Positions 13,064-23,690 of a stretch of 64,000 nucleotides of DNA are shown here, in pieces. Origin of the DNA: Antennarius striatus. Its lineage: Eukaryota > Chordata > Actinopteri > Lophiiformes > Antennariidae. The position numbers were made by a program, and so were the translations under genes. How positions within the stretch are numbered: position 1 is the stretch's first letter; every line of letters starts with the position of its first letter. The notes below the pieces were generated by a model. The model was not told the DNA's origin, made no database searches, and saw nothing but the letters and a program-made list of their open reading frames with translations. The stretch lies in the NCBI RefSeq assembly GCF_040054535.1, contig NC_090792.1:2155001-2219000 (forward strand), given 5' to 3'.

Positions 13064-13079
13064 GCAATTGATCAATTGC
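13064..13079. promoter_or_regulatory. Conserved spacer palindrome, 16 bp
   Basis: GCAATTGATCAATTGC is a perfect 16-bp palindrome at -127 to -112 of U1 copy 1, repeated at the same offset in all units. It lies between the usual distal and proximal element positions. It may be a dimeric protein site or simply fixed by homogenisation. Confidence 0.3.
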
Positions 13080-13130
13080 ACGAGTGTCTGGTGTGTGTTA
13101 TATTCTTTACTCTCCAACACTTCAAGCGTG

Positions 13131-13150
13131 CACCACGATCCAGGGGTGTG
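13131..13150 (+). promoter_or_regulatory. PSE-like proximal sequence element
   Basis: CACCACGATCCAGGGGTGTG lies at -60 to -41 relative to U1 copy 1. This is the expected place of the proximal sequence element bound by SNAPc in vertebrate snRNA genes, and its CACC start resembles vertebrate PSEs. No TATA box follows near -25, in agreement with Pol II and not Pol III transcription. The same block precedes every copy in the array at the same offset. Confidence 0.65.
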
Positions 13151-13190
13151 CGTCTGGGAAGCAGCACGCTGCCTCAGACAGCTCAAGCTC

Positions 13191-13354
13191 ATACTTACCT
13201 GGCAGGGGAGATACCATGATCAGCAAGGTGGTTCTCCCAGGGCGAGGCTAAGCCATTGCACTGCGGCTGTGCTGACTCCTGCGAATTCCCCAAATGTGGG
13301 AATCTCGACTGCACAATTTCTGGTAGTGGGGGACTGCGTTCGCGCTCTCCCCTG
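13191..13354 (+). ncRNA. rnu1: U1 snRNA, copy 1 (C124)
   Basis: U1 snRNA is the RNA of the U1 snRNP, which base-pairs with 5' splice sites at the start of nuclear pre-mRNA splicing. The gene is 164 nt, the same length as human U1. It starts ATACTTACCTG (splice-site recognition). Stem-loop I spans about nt 17-48 with loop GAUCAGCAAG (U1-70K site). Stem-loop II has loop AUUGCACUGC at nt 65-74, with the U1A core AUUGCAC. Stem-loop III is at nt 95-113, the Sm site AAUUUCUGG at 125-133, and stem-loop IV with a UUCG loop follows. Against the human sequence as I recall it there are about 12 substitutions and no gaps, two of them paired changes that keep stems (62/77 and 95/113). This copy differs from the array consensus only by C at nt 124. 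Confidence 0.98.
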
Positions 13355-13362
13355 ATCCACAT

Positions 13363-13375
13363 GTCAAAGGAAAAA
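13363..13375 (+). terminator. snRNA 3'-box-like element
   Basis: GTCAAAGGAAAAA starts 9 nt after the U1 3' end. Position and base pattern fit the vertebrate snRNA 3' box (GTTT, 0-3 N, AAA, purine, NN, AGA), the signal for Integrator-dependent 3'-end formation, although the GTTT part is reduced to GTC. It is present after every copy, and again after each orphan U1 fragment. Confidence 0.65.
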
Positions 13376-13383
13376 TGTCCACC

Positions 13384-13421
13384 ACTTCCTCCATGCAGAC
13401 CAATCCATGCGTAATTTGCGT
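13384..13421. promoter_or_regulatory. Candidate SPH/octamer-like distal element
   Basis: Within 40 bp this holds TTCCTCCATGC, resembling the ZNF143/SPH core, and ATTTGCGT (13414-13421), one mismatch from the inverted octamer ATTTGCAT. SPH and octamer motifs are paired in vertebrate snRNA distal elements. However, this block lies 30-67 nt after copy 1 and about 520-557 nt before copy 2, much farther than the usual -200 to -250. The assignment is tentative. Confidence 0.3.
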
Positions 13422-13940
13422 TGGAGTGCCGGGGAAAGGCCTCACTGGTGCCTTTGCCCTGTTCAGACGAGGCCCACGAGTCCTGCCCGGCCTGGCTCGC
13501 TGGAGAAAAGGGGGAGTGTACGGAGAGTGGGCTTGACATGTAAAATGTGCAGCGATTGCACCACGCTCTTGCTGAGCTTGCGTTGTGCTCGTGAAAGGAA
13601 ACCTGTCCAGATATCGGTGCTCGCACAGCCCCCGTGGTTGTTTGATATTGGAGTGATTGATGAGCTCTTTTCTCTGTCTCTTGGACACAGGAAGCGCTTC
13701 CAAACTAGCTATCATTGGAAACTTCATTTGTGGAATGGAGAAATAAACCAGTAGACACGTAAACCACAGGGATAGTACTTGTTGCCCACACGTCCAAAAC
13801 AGTGTTGAGCCGCGCAATTGATCAATTGCACGAGTGTCTGGTGTGTGTTATATTCTTTACTCTCCAACACTTCAAGCGTGCACCACGATCCAGGGGTGTG
13901 CGTCTGGGAAGCAGCACGCTGCCTCAGACAGCTCAAGCTC

Positions 13941-14104
13941 ATACTTACCTGGCAGGGGAGATACCATGATCAGCAAGGTGGTTCTCCCAGGGCGAGGCTA
14001 AGCCATTGCACTGCGGCTGTGCTGACTCCTGCGAATTCCCCAAATGTGGGAATCTCGACTGCATAATTTCTGGTAGTGGGGGACTGCGTTCGCGCTCTCC
14101 CCTG
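13941..14104 (+). ncRNA. rnu1: U1 snRNA, copy 2
   Basis: Identical to the array consensus (U at nt 124). Confidence 0.97.
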
Positions 14105-14690
14105 ATCCACATGTCAAAGGAAAAATGTCCACCACTTCCTCCATGCAGACCAATCCATGTGTAATTTGCGTTGGAGTGCCGGGGAAAGGCCTCACTGGTG
14201 CCTTTGCCCTGTTCAGACGAGGCCCACGAGTCCTGCCCGGCCTGGCTCGCTGGAGAAAAGGGGGAGTGTACGGAGAGTGGGCTTGACATGTAAAATGTGC
14301 AGCGATTGCACCACGCTCTTGCTGAGCTTGCGTTGTGCTCGTGAAAGGAAACCTGTCCAGATATCGGTGCTCGCACAGCCCCCGTGGTTGTTTGATATTG
14401 GAGTGATTGATGAGCTCTTTTCTCTGTCTCTTGGACACAGGAAGCGCTTCCAAACTAGCTATCATTGGAAACTTCATTTGTGGAATGGAGAAATAAACCA
14501 GTAGACACGTAAACCACAGGGATAGTACTTGTTGCCCACACGTCCAAAACAGTGTTGAGCCGCGCAATTGATCAATTGCACGAGTGTCTGGTGTATGTTA
14601 TATTCTTTACTCTCCAACACTTCAAGCGTGCACCACGATCCAGGGGTGTGCGTCTGGGAAGCAGCACGCTGCCTCAGACAGCTCAAGCTC

Positions 14691-14854
14691 ATACTTACCT
14701 GGCAGGGGAGATACCATGATCAGCAAGGTGGTTCTCCCAGGGCGAGGCTAAGCCATTGCACTGCGGCTGTGCTGACTCCTGCGAATTCCCCAAATGTGGG
14801 AATCTCGACTGCACAATTTCTGGTAGTGGGGGACTGCGTTCGCGCTCTCCCCTG
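14691..14854 (+). ncRNA. rnu1: U1 snRNA, copy 3 (C124)
   Basis: Consensus except C124. The spacer before it has A in place of G at 14595 (-96), a mark shared only with copy 9. Confidence 0.97.
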
Positions 14855-15440
14855 ATCCACATGTCAAAGGAAAAATGTCCACCACTTCCTCCATGCAGAT
14901 CAATCCATGCGTAATTTGCGTTGGAGTGCCGGGGAAAGGCCTCACTGGTGCCTTTGCCCTGTTCAGACGAGGCCCACGAGTCCTGCCCGGTCTGGCTCGC
15001 TGGAGAAAAGGGGGAGTGTACGGAGAGTGGGCTTGACATGTAAAATGTGCAGCGATTGCACCACGCTCTTGCTGAGCTTGCGTTGTGCTCGTGAAAGGAA
15101 ACCTGTCCAGATATCGGTGCTCGCACAGCCCCCGTGGTTGTTTGATATTGGAGTGATTGATGAGCTCTTTTCTCTGTCTCTTGGACACAGGAAGCGCTTC
15201 CAAACTAGCTATCATTGGAAACTTCATTTGTGGAATGGAGAAATAAACCAGTAGACACGTAAACCACAGGGATAGTACTTGTTGCCCACACGTCCAAAAC
15301 AGTGTTGAGCCGCGCAATTGATCAATTGCACGAGTGTCTGGTGTGTGTTATATTCTTTACTCTCCAACACTTCAAGCGTGCACCACGATCCAGGGGTGTG
15401 CGTCTGGGAAGCAGCACGCTGCCTCAGACAGCTCAAGCTC

Positions 15441-15604
15441 ATACTTACCTGGCAGGGGAGATACCATGATCAGCAAGGTGGTTCTCCCAGGGCGAGGCTA
15501 AGCCATTGCACTGCGGCTGTGCTGACTCCTGCGAATTCCCCAAATGTGGGAATCTCGACTGCATAATTTCTGGTAGTGGGGGACTGCGTTCGCGCTCTCC
15601 CCTG
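15441..15604 (+). ncRNA. rnu1: U1 snRNA, copy 4
   Basis: Identical to the array consensus. Confidence 0.97.
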
Positions 15605-16190
15605 ATCCACATGTCAAAGGAAAAATGTCCACCACTTCCTCCATGCAGACCAATCCATGCGTAATTTGCGTTGGAGTGCCGGGGAAAGGCCTCACTGGTG
15701 CCTTTGCCCTGTTCAGACGAGGCCCACGAGTCCTGCCCGGCCTGGCTCGCTGGAGAAAAGGGGGAGTGTACGGAGAGTGGGCTTGACATGTAAAATGTGC
15801 AGCGATTGCACCACGCTCTTGCTGAGCTTGCGTTGTGCTCGTGAAAGGAAACCTGTCCAGATATCGGTGCTCGCACAGCCCCCGTGGTTGTTTGATATTG
15901 GAGTGATTGATGAGCTCTTTTCTCTGTCTCTTGGACACAGGAAGCGCTTCCAAACTAGCTATCATTGGAAACTTCATTTGTGGAATGGAGAAATAAACCA
16001 GTAGACACGTAAACCACAGGGATAGTACTTGTTGCCCACACGTCCAAAACAGTGTTGAGCCGCGCAATTGATCAATTGCACGAGTGTCTGGTGTGTGTTA
16101 TATTCTTTACTCTCCAACACTTCAAGCGTGCACCACGATCCAGGGGTGTGCGTCTGGGAAGCAGCACGCTGCCTCAGACAGCTCAAGCTC

Positions 16191-16354
16191 ATACTTACCT
16201 GGCAGGGGAGATACCATGATCAGCAAGGTGGTTCTCCCAGGGTGAGGCTAAGCCATTGCACTGCGGCTGTGCTGACTCCTGCGAATTCCCCAAATGTGGG
16301 AATCTCGACTGCATAATTTCTGGTAGTGGGGGACTGCGTTCGCGCTCTCCCCTG
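16191..16354 (+). ncRNA. rnu1: U1 snRNA, copy 5 (U53)
   Basis: C53 is replaced by U (16243), near the base of stem-loop II. Shared with copy 11 only. Confidence 0.96.
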
Positions 16355-16940
16355 ATCCACATGTCAAAGGAAAAATGTCCACCACTTCCTCCATGCAGAC
16401 CAATCCATGTGTAATTTGCGTTGGAGTGCCGGGGAAAGGCCTCACTGGTGCCTTTGCCCTGTTCAGACGAGGCCCACGAGTCCTGCCCGGCCTGGCTCGC
16501 TGGAGAAAAGGGGGAGTGTACGGAGAGTGGGCTTGACATGTAAAATGTGCAGCGATTGCACCACGCTCTTGCTGAGCTTGCGTTGTGCTCGTGAAAGGAA
16601 ACCTGTCCAGATATCGGTGCTCGCACAGCCCCCGTGGTTGTTTGATATTGGAGTGATTGATGAGCTCTTTTCTCTGTCTCTTGGACACAGGAAGCGCTTC
16701 CAAACTAGCTATCATTGGAAACTTCATTTGTGGAATGGAGAAATAAACCAGTAGACACGTAAACCACAGGGATAGTACTTGTTGCCCACACGTCCAAAAC
16801 AGTGTTGAGCCGCGCAATTGATCAATTGCACGAGTGTCTGGTGTGTGTTATATTCTTTACTCTCCAACACTTCAAGCGTGCACCACGATCCAGGGGTGTG
16901 CGTCTGGGAAGCAGCACGCTGCCTCAGACAGCTCAAGCTC

Positions 16941-17104
16941 ATACTTACCTGGCAGGGGAGATACCATGATCAGCAAGGTGGTTCTCCCAGGGCGAGGCTA
17001 AGCCATTGCACTGCGGCTGTGCTGACTCCTGCGAATTCCCCAAATGTGGGAATCTCGACTGCATAATTTCTGGTAGTGGGGGACTGCGTTCGCGCTCTCC
17101 CCTG
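16941..17104 (+). ncRNA. rnu1: U1 snRNA, copy 6
   Basis: Identical to the array consensus; last unit of the first 4500-bp block. Confidence 0.97.
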
Positions 17105-17690
17105 ATCCACATGTCAAAGGAAAAATGTCCACCACTTCCTCCATGCAGACCAATCCATGTGTAATTTGCGTTGGAGTGCCGGGGAAAGGCCTCACTGGTG
17201 CCTTTGCCCTGTTCAGACGAGGCCCACGAGTCCTGCCCGGCCTGGCTCGCTGGAGAAAAGGGGGAGTGTACGGAGAGTGGGCTTGACATGTAAAATGTGC
17301 AGCGATTGCACCACGCTCTTGCTGAGCTTGCGTTGTGCTCGTGAAAGGAAACCTGTCCAGATATCGGTGCTCGCACAGCCCCCGTGGTTGTTTGATATTG
17401 GAGTGATTGATGAGCTCTTTTCTCTGTCTCTTGGACACAGGAAGCGCTTCCAAACTAGCTATCATTGGAAACTTCATTTGTGGAATGGAGAAATAAACCA
17501 GTAGACACGTAAACCACAGGGATAGTACTTGTTGCCCACACGTCCAAAACAGTGTTGAGCCGCGCAATTGATCAATTGCACGAGTGTCTGGTGTGTGTTA
17601 TATTCTTTACTCTCCAACACTTCAAGCGTGCACCACGATCCAGGGGTGTGCGTCTGGGAAGCAGCACGCTGCCTCAGACAGCTCAAGCTC

Positions 17691-17854
17691 ATACTTACCT
17701 GGCAGGGGAGATACCATGATCAGCAAGGTGGTTCTCCCAGGGCGAGGCTAAGCCATTGCACTGCGGCTGTGCTGACTCCTGCGAATTCCCCAAATGTGGG
17801 AATCTCGACTGCACAATTTCTGGTAGTGGGGGACTGCGTTCGCGCTCTCCCCTG
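17691..17854 (+). ncRNA. rnu1: U1 snRNA, copy 7 (C124)
   Basis: Same as copy 1; first unit of the second 4500-bp block. Confidence 0.97.
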
Positions 17855-18440
17855 ATCCACATGTCAAAGGAAAAATGTCCACCACTTCCTCCATGCAGAC
17901 CAATCCATGCGTAATTTGCGTTGGAGTGCCGGGGAAAGGCCTCACTGGTGCCTTTGCCCTGTTCAGACGAGGCCCACGAGTCCTGCCCGGCCTGGCTCGC
18001 TGGAGAAAAGGGGGAGTGTACGGAGAGTGGGCTTGACATGTAAAATGTGCAGCGATTGCACCACGCTCTTGCTGAGCTTGCGTTGTGCTCGTGAAAGGAA
18101 ACCTGTCCAGATATCGGTGCTCGCACAGCCCCCGTGGTTGTTTGATATTGGAGTGATTGATGAGCTCTTTTCTCTGTCTCTTGGACACAGGAAGCGCTTC
18201 CAAACTAGCTATCATTGGAAACTTCATTTGTGGAATGGAGAAATAAACCAGTAGACACGTAAACCACAGGGATAGTACTTGTTGCCCACACGTCCAAAAC
18301 AGTGTTGAGCCGCGCAATTGATCAATTGCACGAGTGTCTGGTGTGTGTTATATTCTTTACTCTCCAACACTTCAAGCGTGCACCACGATCCAGGGGTGTG
18401 CGTCTGGGAAGCAGCACGCTGCCTCAGACAGCTCAAGCTC

Positions 18441-18604
18441 ATACTTACCTGGCAGGGGAGATACCATGATCAGCAAGGTGGTTCTCCCAGGGCGAGGCTA
18501 AGCCATTGCACTGCGGCTGTGCTGACTCCTGCGAATTCCCCAAATGTGGGAATCTCGACTGCATAATTTCTGGTAGTGGGGGACTGCGTTCGCGCTCTCC
18601 CCTG
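18441..18604 (+). ncRNA. rnu1: U1 snRNA, copy 8
   Basis: Identical to the array consensus. Confidence 0.97.
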
Positions 18605-19190
18605 ATCCACATGTCAAAGGAAAAATGTCCACCACTTCCTCCATGCAGACCAATCCATGTGTAATTTGCGTTGGAGTGCCGGGGAAAGGCCTCACTGGTG
18701 CCTTTGCCCTGTTCAGACGAGGCCCACGAGTCCTGCCCGGCCTGGCTCGCTGGAGAAAAGGGGGAGTGTACGGAGAGTGGGCTTGACATGTAAAATGTGC
18801 AGCGATTGCACCACGCTCTTGCTGAGCTTGCGTTGTGCTCGTGAAAGGAAACCTGTCCAGATATCGGTGCTCGCACAGCCCCCGTGGTTGTTTGATATTG
18901 GAGTGATTGATGAGCTCTTTTCTCTGTCTCTTGGACACAGGAAGCGCTTCCAAACTAGCTATCATTGGAAACTTCATTTGTGGAATGGAGAAATAAACCA
19001 GTAGACACGTAAACCACAGGGATAGTACTTGTTGCCCACACGTCCAAAACAGTGTTGAGCCGCGCAATTGATCAATTGCACGAGTGTCTGGTGTATGTTA
19101 TATTCTTTACTCTCCAACACTTCAAGCGTGCACCACGATCCAGGGGTGTGCGTCTGGGAAGCAGCACGCTGCCTCAGACAGCTCAAGCTC

Positions 19191-19354
19191 ATACTTACCT
19201 GGCAGGGGAGATACCATGATCAGCAAGGTGGTTCTCCCAGGGCGAGGCTAAGCCATTGCACTGCGGCTGTGCTGACTCCTGCGAATTCCCCAAATGTGGG
19301 AATCTCGACTGCACAATTTCTGGTAGTGGGGGACTGCGTTCGCGCTCTCCCCTG
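19191..19354 (+). ncRNA. rnu1: U1 snRNA, copy 9 (C124)
   Basis: Consensus except C124; carries the -96 A spacer mark of copy 3. Confidence 0.97.
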
Positions 19355-19940
19355 ATCCACATGTCAAAGGAAAAATGTCCACCACTTCCTCCATGCAGAT
19401 CAATCCATGCGTAATTTGCGTTGGAGTGCCGGGGAAAGGCCTCACTGGTGCCTTTGCCCTGTTCAGACGAGGCCCACGAGTCCTGCCCGGTCTGGCTCGC
19501 TGGAGAAAAGGGGGAGTGTACGGAGAGTGGGCTTGACATGTAAAATGTGCAGCGATTGCACCACGCTCTTGCTGAGCTTGCGTTGTGCTCGTGAAAGGAA
19601 ACCTGTCCAGATATCGGTGCTCGCACAGCCCCCGTGGTTGTTTGATATTGGAGTGATTGATGAGCTCTTTTCTCTGTCTCTTGGACACAGGAAGCGCTTC
19701 CAAACTAGCTATCATTGGAAACTTCATTTGTGGAATGGAGAAATAAACCAGTAGACACGTAAACCACAGGGATAGTACTTGTTGCCCACACGTCCAAAAC
19801 AGTGTTGAGCCGCGCAATTGATCAATTGCACGAGTGTCTGGTGTGTGTTATATTCTTTACTCTCCAACACTTCAAGCGTGCACCACGATCCAGGGGTGTG
19901 CGTCTGGGAAGCAGCACGCTGCCTCAGACAGCTCAAGCTC

Positions 19941-20104
19941 ATACTTACCTGGCAGGGGAGATACCATGATCAGCAAGGTGGTTCTCCCAGGGCGAGGCTA
20001 AGCCATTGCACTGCGGCTGTGCTGACTCCTGCGAATTCCCCAAATGTGGGAATCTCGACTGCATAATTTCTGGTAGTGGGGGACTGCGTTCGCGCTCTCC
20101 CCTG
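19941..20104 (+). ncRNA. rnu1: U1 snRNA, copy 10
   Basis: Identical to the array consensus. Confidence 0.97.
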
Positions 20105-20690
20105 ATCCACATGTCAAAGGAAAAATGTCCACCACTTCCTCCATGCAGACCAATCCATGCGTAATTTGCGTTGGAGTGCCGGGGAAAGGCCTCACTGGTG
20201 CCTTTGCCCTGTTCAGACGAGGCCCACGAGTCCTGCCCGGCCTGGCTCGCTGGAGAAAAGGGGGAGTGTACGGAGAGTGGGCTTGACATGTAAAATGTGC
20301 AGCGATTGCACCACGCTCTTGCTGAGCTTGCGTTGTGCTCGTGAAAGGAAACCTGTCCAGATATCGGTGCTCGCACAGCCCCCGTGGTTGTTTGATATTG
20401 GAGTGATTGATGAGCTCTTTTCTCTGTCTCTTGGACACAGGAAGCGCTTCCAAACTAGCTATCATTGGAAACTTCATTTGTGGAATGGAGAAATAAACCA
20501 GTAGACACGTAAACCACAGGGATAGTACTTGTTGCCCACACGTCCAAAACAGTGTTGAGCCGCGCAATTGATCAATTGCACGAGTGTCTGGTGTGTGTTA
20601 TATTCTTTACTCTCCAACACTTCAAGCGTGCACCACGATCCAGGGGTGTGCGTCTGGGAAGCAGCACGCTGCCTCAGACAGCTCAAGCTC

Positions 20691-20854
20691 ATACTTACCT
20701 GGCAGGGGAGATACCATGATCAGCAAGGTGGTTCTCCCAGGGTGAGGCTAAGCCATTGCACTGCGGCTGTGCTGACTCCTGCGAATTCCCCAAATGTGGG
20801 AATCTCGACTGCATAATTTCTGGTAGTGGGGGACTGCGTTCGCGCTCTCCCCTG
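20691..20854 (+). ncRNA. rnu1: U1 snRNA, copy 11 (U53)
   Basis: C53 to U (20743), the counterpart of copy 5. Confidence 0.96.
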
Positions 20855-21440
20855 ATCCACATGTCAAAGGAAAAATGTCCACCACTTCCTCCATGCAGAC
20901 CAATCCATGTGTAATTTGCGTTGGAGTGCCGGGGAAAGGCCTCACTGGTGCCTTTGCCCTGTTCAGACGAGGCCCACGAGTCCTGCCCGGCCTGGCTCGC
21001 TGGAGAAAAGGGGGAGTGTACGGAGAGTGGGCTTGACATGTAAAATGTGCAGCGATTGCACCACGCTCTTGCTGAGCTTGCGTTGTGCTCGTGAAAGGAA
21101 ACCTGTCCAGATATCGGTGCTCGCACAGCCCCCGTGGTTGTTTGATATTGGAGTGATTGATGAGCTCTTTTCTCTGTCTCTTGGACACAGGAAGCGCTTC
21201 CAAACTAGCTATCATTGGAAACTTCATTTGTGGAATGGAGAAATAAACCAGTAGACACGTAAACCACAGGGATAGTACTTGTTGCCCACACGTCCAAAAC
21301 AGTGTTGAGCCGCGCAATTGATCAATTGCACGAGTGTCTGGTGTGTGTTATATTCTTTACTCTCCAACACTTCAAGCGTGCACCACGATCCAGGGGTGTG
21401 CGTCTGGGAAGCAGCACGCTGCCTCAGACAGCTCAAGCTC

Positions 21441-21604
21441 ATACTTACCTGGCAGGGGAGATACCATGATCAGCAAGGTGGTTCTCCCAGGGCGAGGCTA
21501 AGCCATTGCACTGCGGCTGTGCTGACTCCTGCGAATTCCCCAAATGTGGGAATCTCGACTGCATAATTTCTGGTAGTGGGGGACTGCGTTCGCGCTCTCC
21601 CCTG
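21441..21604 (+). ncRNA. rnu1: U1 snRNA, copy 12
   Basis: Identical to the array consensus. Confidence 0.97.
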
Positions 21605-22190
21605 ATCCACATGTCAAAGGAAAAATGTCCACCACTTCCTCCATGCAGACCAATCCATGTGTAATTTGCGTTGGAGTGCCGGGGAAAGGCCTCACTGGTG
21701 CCTTTGCCCTGTTCAGACGAGGCCCACGAGTCCTGCCCGGCCTGGCTCGCTGGAGAAAAGGGGGAGTGTACGGAGAGTGGGCTTGACATGTAAAATGTGC
21801 AGCGATTGCACCACGCTCTTGCTGAGCTTGCGTTGTGCTCGTGAAAGGAAACCTGTCCAGATATCGGTGCTCGCACAGCCCCCGTGGTTGTTTGATATTG
21901 GAGTGATTGATGAGCTCTTTTCTCTGTCTCTTGGACACAGGAAGCGCTTCCAAACTAGCTATCATTGGAAACTTCATTTGTGGAATGGAGAAATAAACCA
22001 GTAGACACGTAAACCACAGGGATAGTACTTGTTGCCCACACGTCCAAAACAGTGTTGAGCCGCGCAATTGATCAATTGCACGAGTGTCTGGTGTGTGTTA
22101 TATTCTTTACTCTCCAACACTTCAAGCGTGCACCACGATCCAGGGGTGTGCGTCTGGGAAGCAGCACGCTGCCTCAGACAGCTCAAGCTC

Positions 22191-22354
22191 ATACTTACCT
22201 GGCAGGGGAGATACCATGATCAGCAAGGTGGTTCTCCCAGGGCGAGGCTAAGCCATTGCACTGCGGCTGTGCTGACTCCTGCGAATTCCCCAAATGTGGG
22301 AATCTCGACTGCACAATTTCTGGTAGTGGGGGACTGCGTTCGCGCTCTCCCCTG
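22191..22354 (+). ncRNA. rnu1: U1 snRNA, copy 13 (C124)
   Basis: Consensus except C124. Confidence 0.97.
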
Positions 22355-22940
22355 ATCCACATGTCAAAGGAAAAATGTCCACCACTTCCTCCATGCAGAC
22401 CAATCCATGCGTAATTTGCGTTGGAGTGCCGGGGAAAGGCCTCACTGGTGCCTTTGCCCTGTTCAGACGAGGCCCACGAGTCCTGCCCGGCCTGGCTCGC
22501 TGGAGAAAAGGGGGAGTGTACGGAGAGTGGGCTTGACATGTAAAATGTGCAGCGATTGCACCACGCTCTTGCTGAGCTTGCGTTGTGCTCGTGAAAGGAA
22601 ACCTGTCCAGATATCGGTGCTCGCACAGCCCCCGTGGTTGTTTGATATTGGAGTGATTGATGAGCTCTTTTCTCTGTCTCTTGGACACAGGAAGCGCTTC
22701 CAAACTAGCTATCATTGGAAACTTCATTTGTGGAATGGAGAAATAAACCAGTAGACACGTAAACCACAGGGATAGTACTTGTTGCCCACACGTCCAAAAC
22801 AGTGTTGAGCCGCGCAATTGATCAATTGCACGAGTGTCTGGTGTGTGTTATATTCTTTACTCTCCAACACTTCAAGCGTGCACCACGATCCAGGGGTGTG
22901 CGTCTGGGAAGCAGCACGCTGCCTCAGACAGCTCAAGCTC

Positions 22941-23104
22941 ATACTTACCTGGCAGGGGAGATACCATGATCAGCAAGGTGGTTCTCCCAGGGCGAGGCTA
23001 AGCCATTGCACTGCGGCTGTGCTGACTCCTGCGAATTCCCCAAATGTGGGAATCTCGACTGCACAATTTCTGGTAGTGGGGGACTGCGTTCGCGCTCTCC
23101 CCTG
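22941..23104 (+). ncRNA. rnu1: U1 snRNA, copy 14 (C124)
   Basis: Consensus except C124. The following spacer has two extra T substitutions (near 23238 and 23260), shared with copy 26. Confidence 0.97.
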
Positions 23105-23690
23105 ATCCACATGTCAAAGGAAAAATGTCCACCACTTCCTCCATGCAGACCAATCCATGCGTAATTTGCGTTGGAGTGCCGGGGAAAGGCCTCACTGGTG
23201 CCTTTGCCCTGTTCAGACGAGGCCCACGAGTCCTGCCTGGTCTGGCTCGCTGGAGAAAATGGGGAGTGTACGGAGAGTGGGCTTGACATGTAAAATGTGC
23301 AGCGATTGCACCACGCTCTTGCTGAGCTTGCGTTGTGCTCGTGAAAGGAAACCTGTCCAGATATCGGTGCTCGCACAGCCCCCGTGGTTGTTTGATATTG
23401 GAGTGATTGATGAGCTCTTTTCTCTGTCTCTTGGACACAGGAAGCGCTTCCAAACTAGCTATCATTGGAAACTTCATTTGTGGAATGGAGAAATAAACCA
23501 GTAGACACGTAAACCACAGGGATAGTACTTGTTGCCCACACGTCCAAAACAGTGTTGAGCCGCGCAATTGATCAATTGCACGAGTGTCTGGTGTGTGTTA
23601 TATTCTTTACTCTCCAACACTTCAAGCGTGCACCACGATCCAGGGGTGTGCGTCTGGGAAGCAGCACGCTGCCTCAGACAGCTCAAGCTC

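Larger units (their letters stand above)
12490..13190 (+). repeat. Truncated leading unit of the array
   Basis: The array opens with only the last six nucleotides of a U1 gene (CCCCTG, 12490-12495), then a 3' box and spacer start. The 109-bp duplication junction lies at 12559/12560, followed by the rest of a normal spacer with the promoter of copy 1. It is therefore the remains of a duplication-bearing unit like those at 51439, 53798, 58415 and 60774. Confidence 0.9.
13191..22190 (+). repeat. 4500-bp higher-order repeat, two copies
   Basis: Copies 1-6 (13191-17690) and 7-12 (17691-22190) carry the same ordered set of variants: C124; consensus; C124 preceded by an A at -96 in the spacer; consensus; U53; consensus. 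I saw no difference between the two blocks. Copy 13 begins the pattern again, then departs from it at copy 14. Confidence 0.85.

Noticed and set aside
13407-13754. Plus-strand ORFs of 115 and 82/95 codons in every unit
   Set aside because: Spacer translations; the 82/95 alternation is just the U/C difference at U1 nt 124 making or removing a stop codon, and the frame crosses a structured RNA gene.
13248-13817. Minus-strand ORFs of 189, 143 and up to 243 codons in every unit
   Set aside because: They run antisense through the U1 gene and spacer, recur only because the unit repeats, show substitutions without regard to codon position, and change length with each single variant (for example C124). 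No protein family is recognisable.
13355-13940. A second small RNA gene (5S rRNA, U2, U4, U5, U6 or tRNA) in the spacer
   Set aside because: Some fish link U genes with 5S rDNA, so I looked for their start sequences and internal boxes in the 586-bp spacer and found none.
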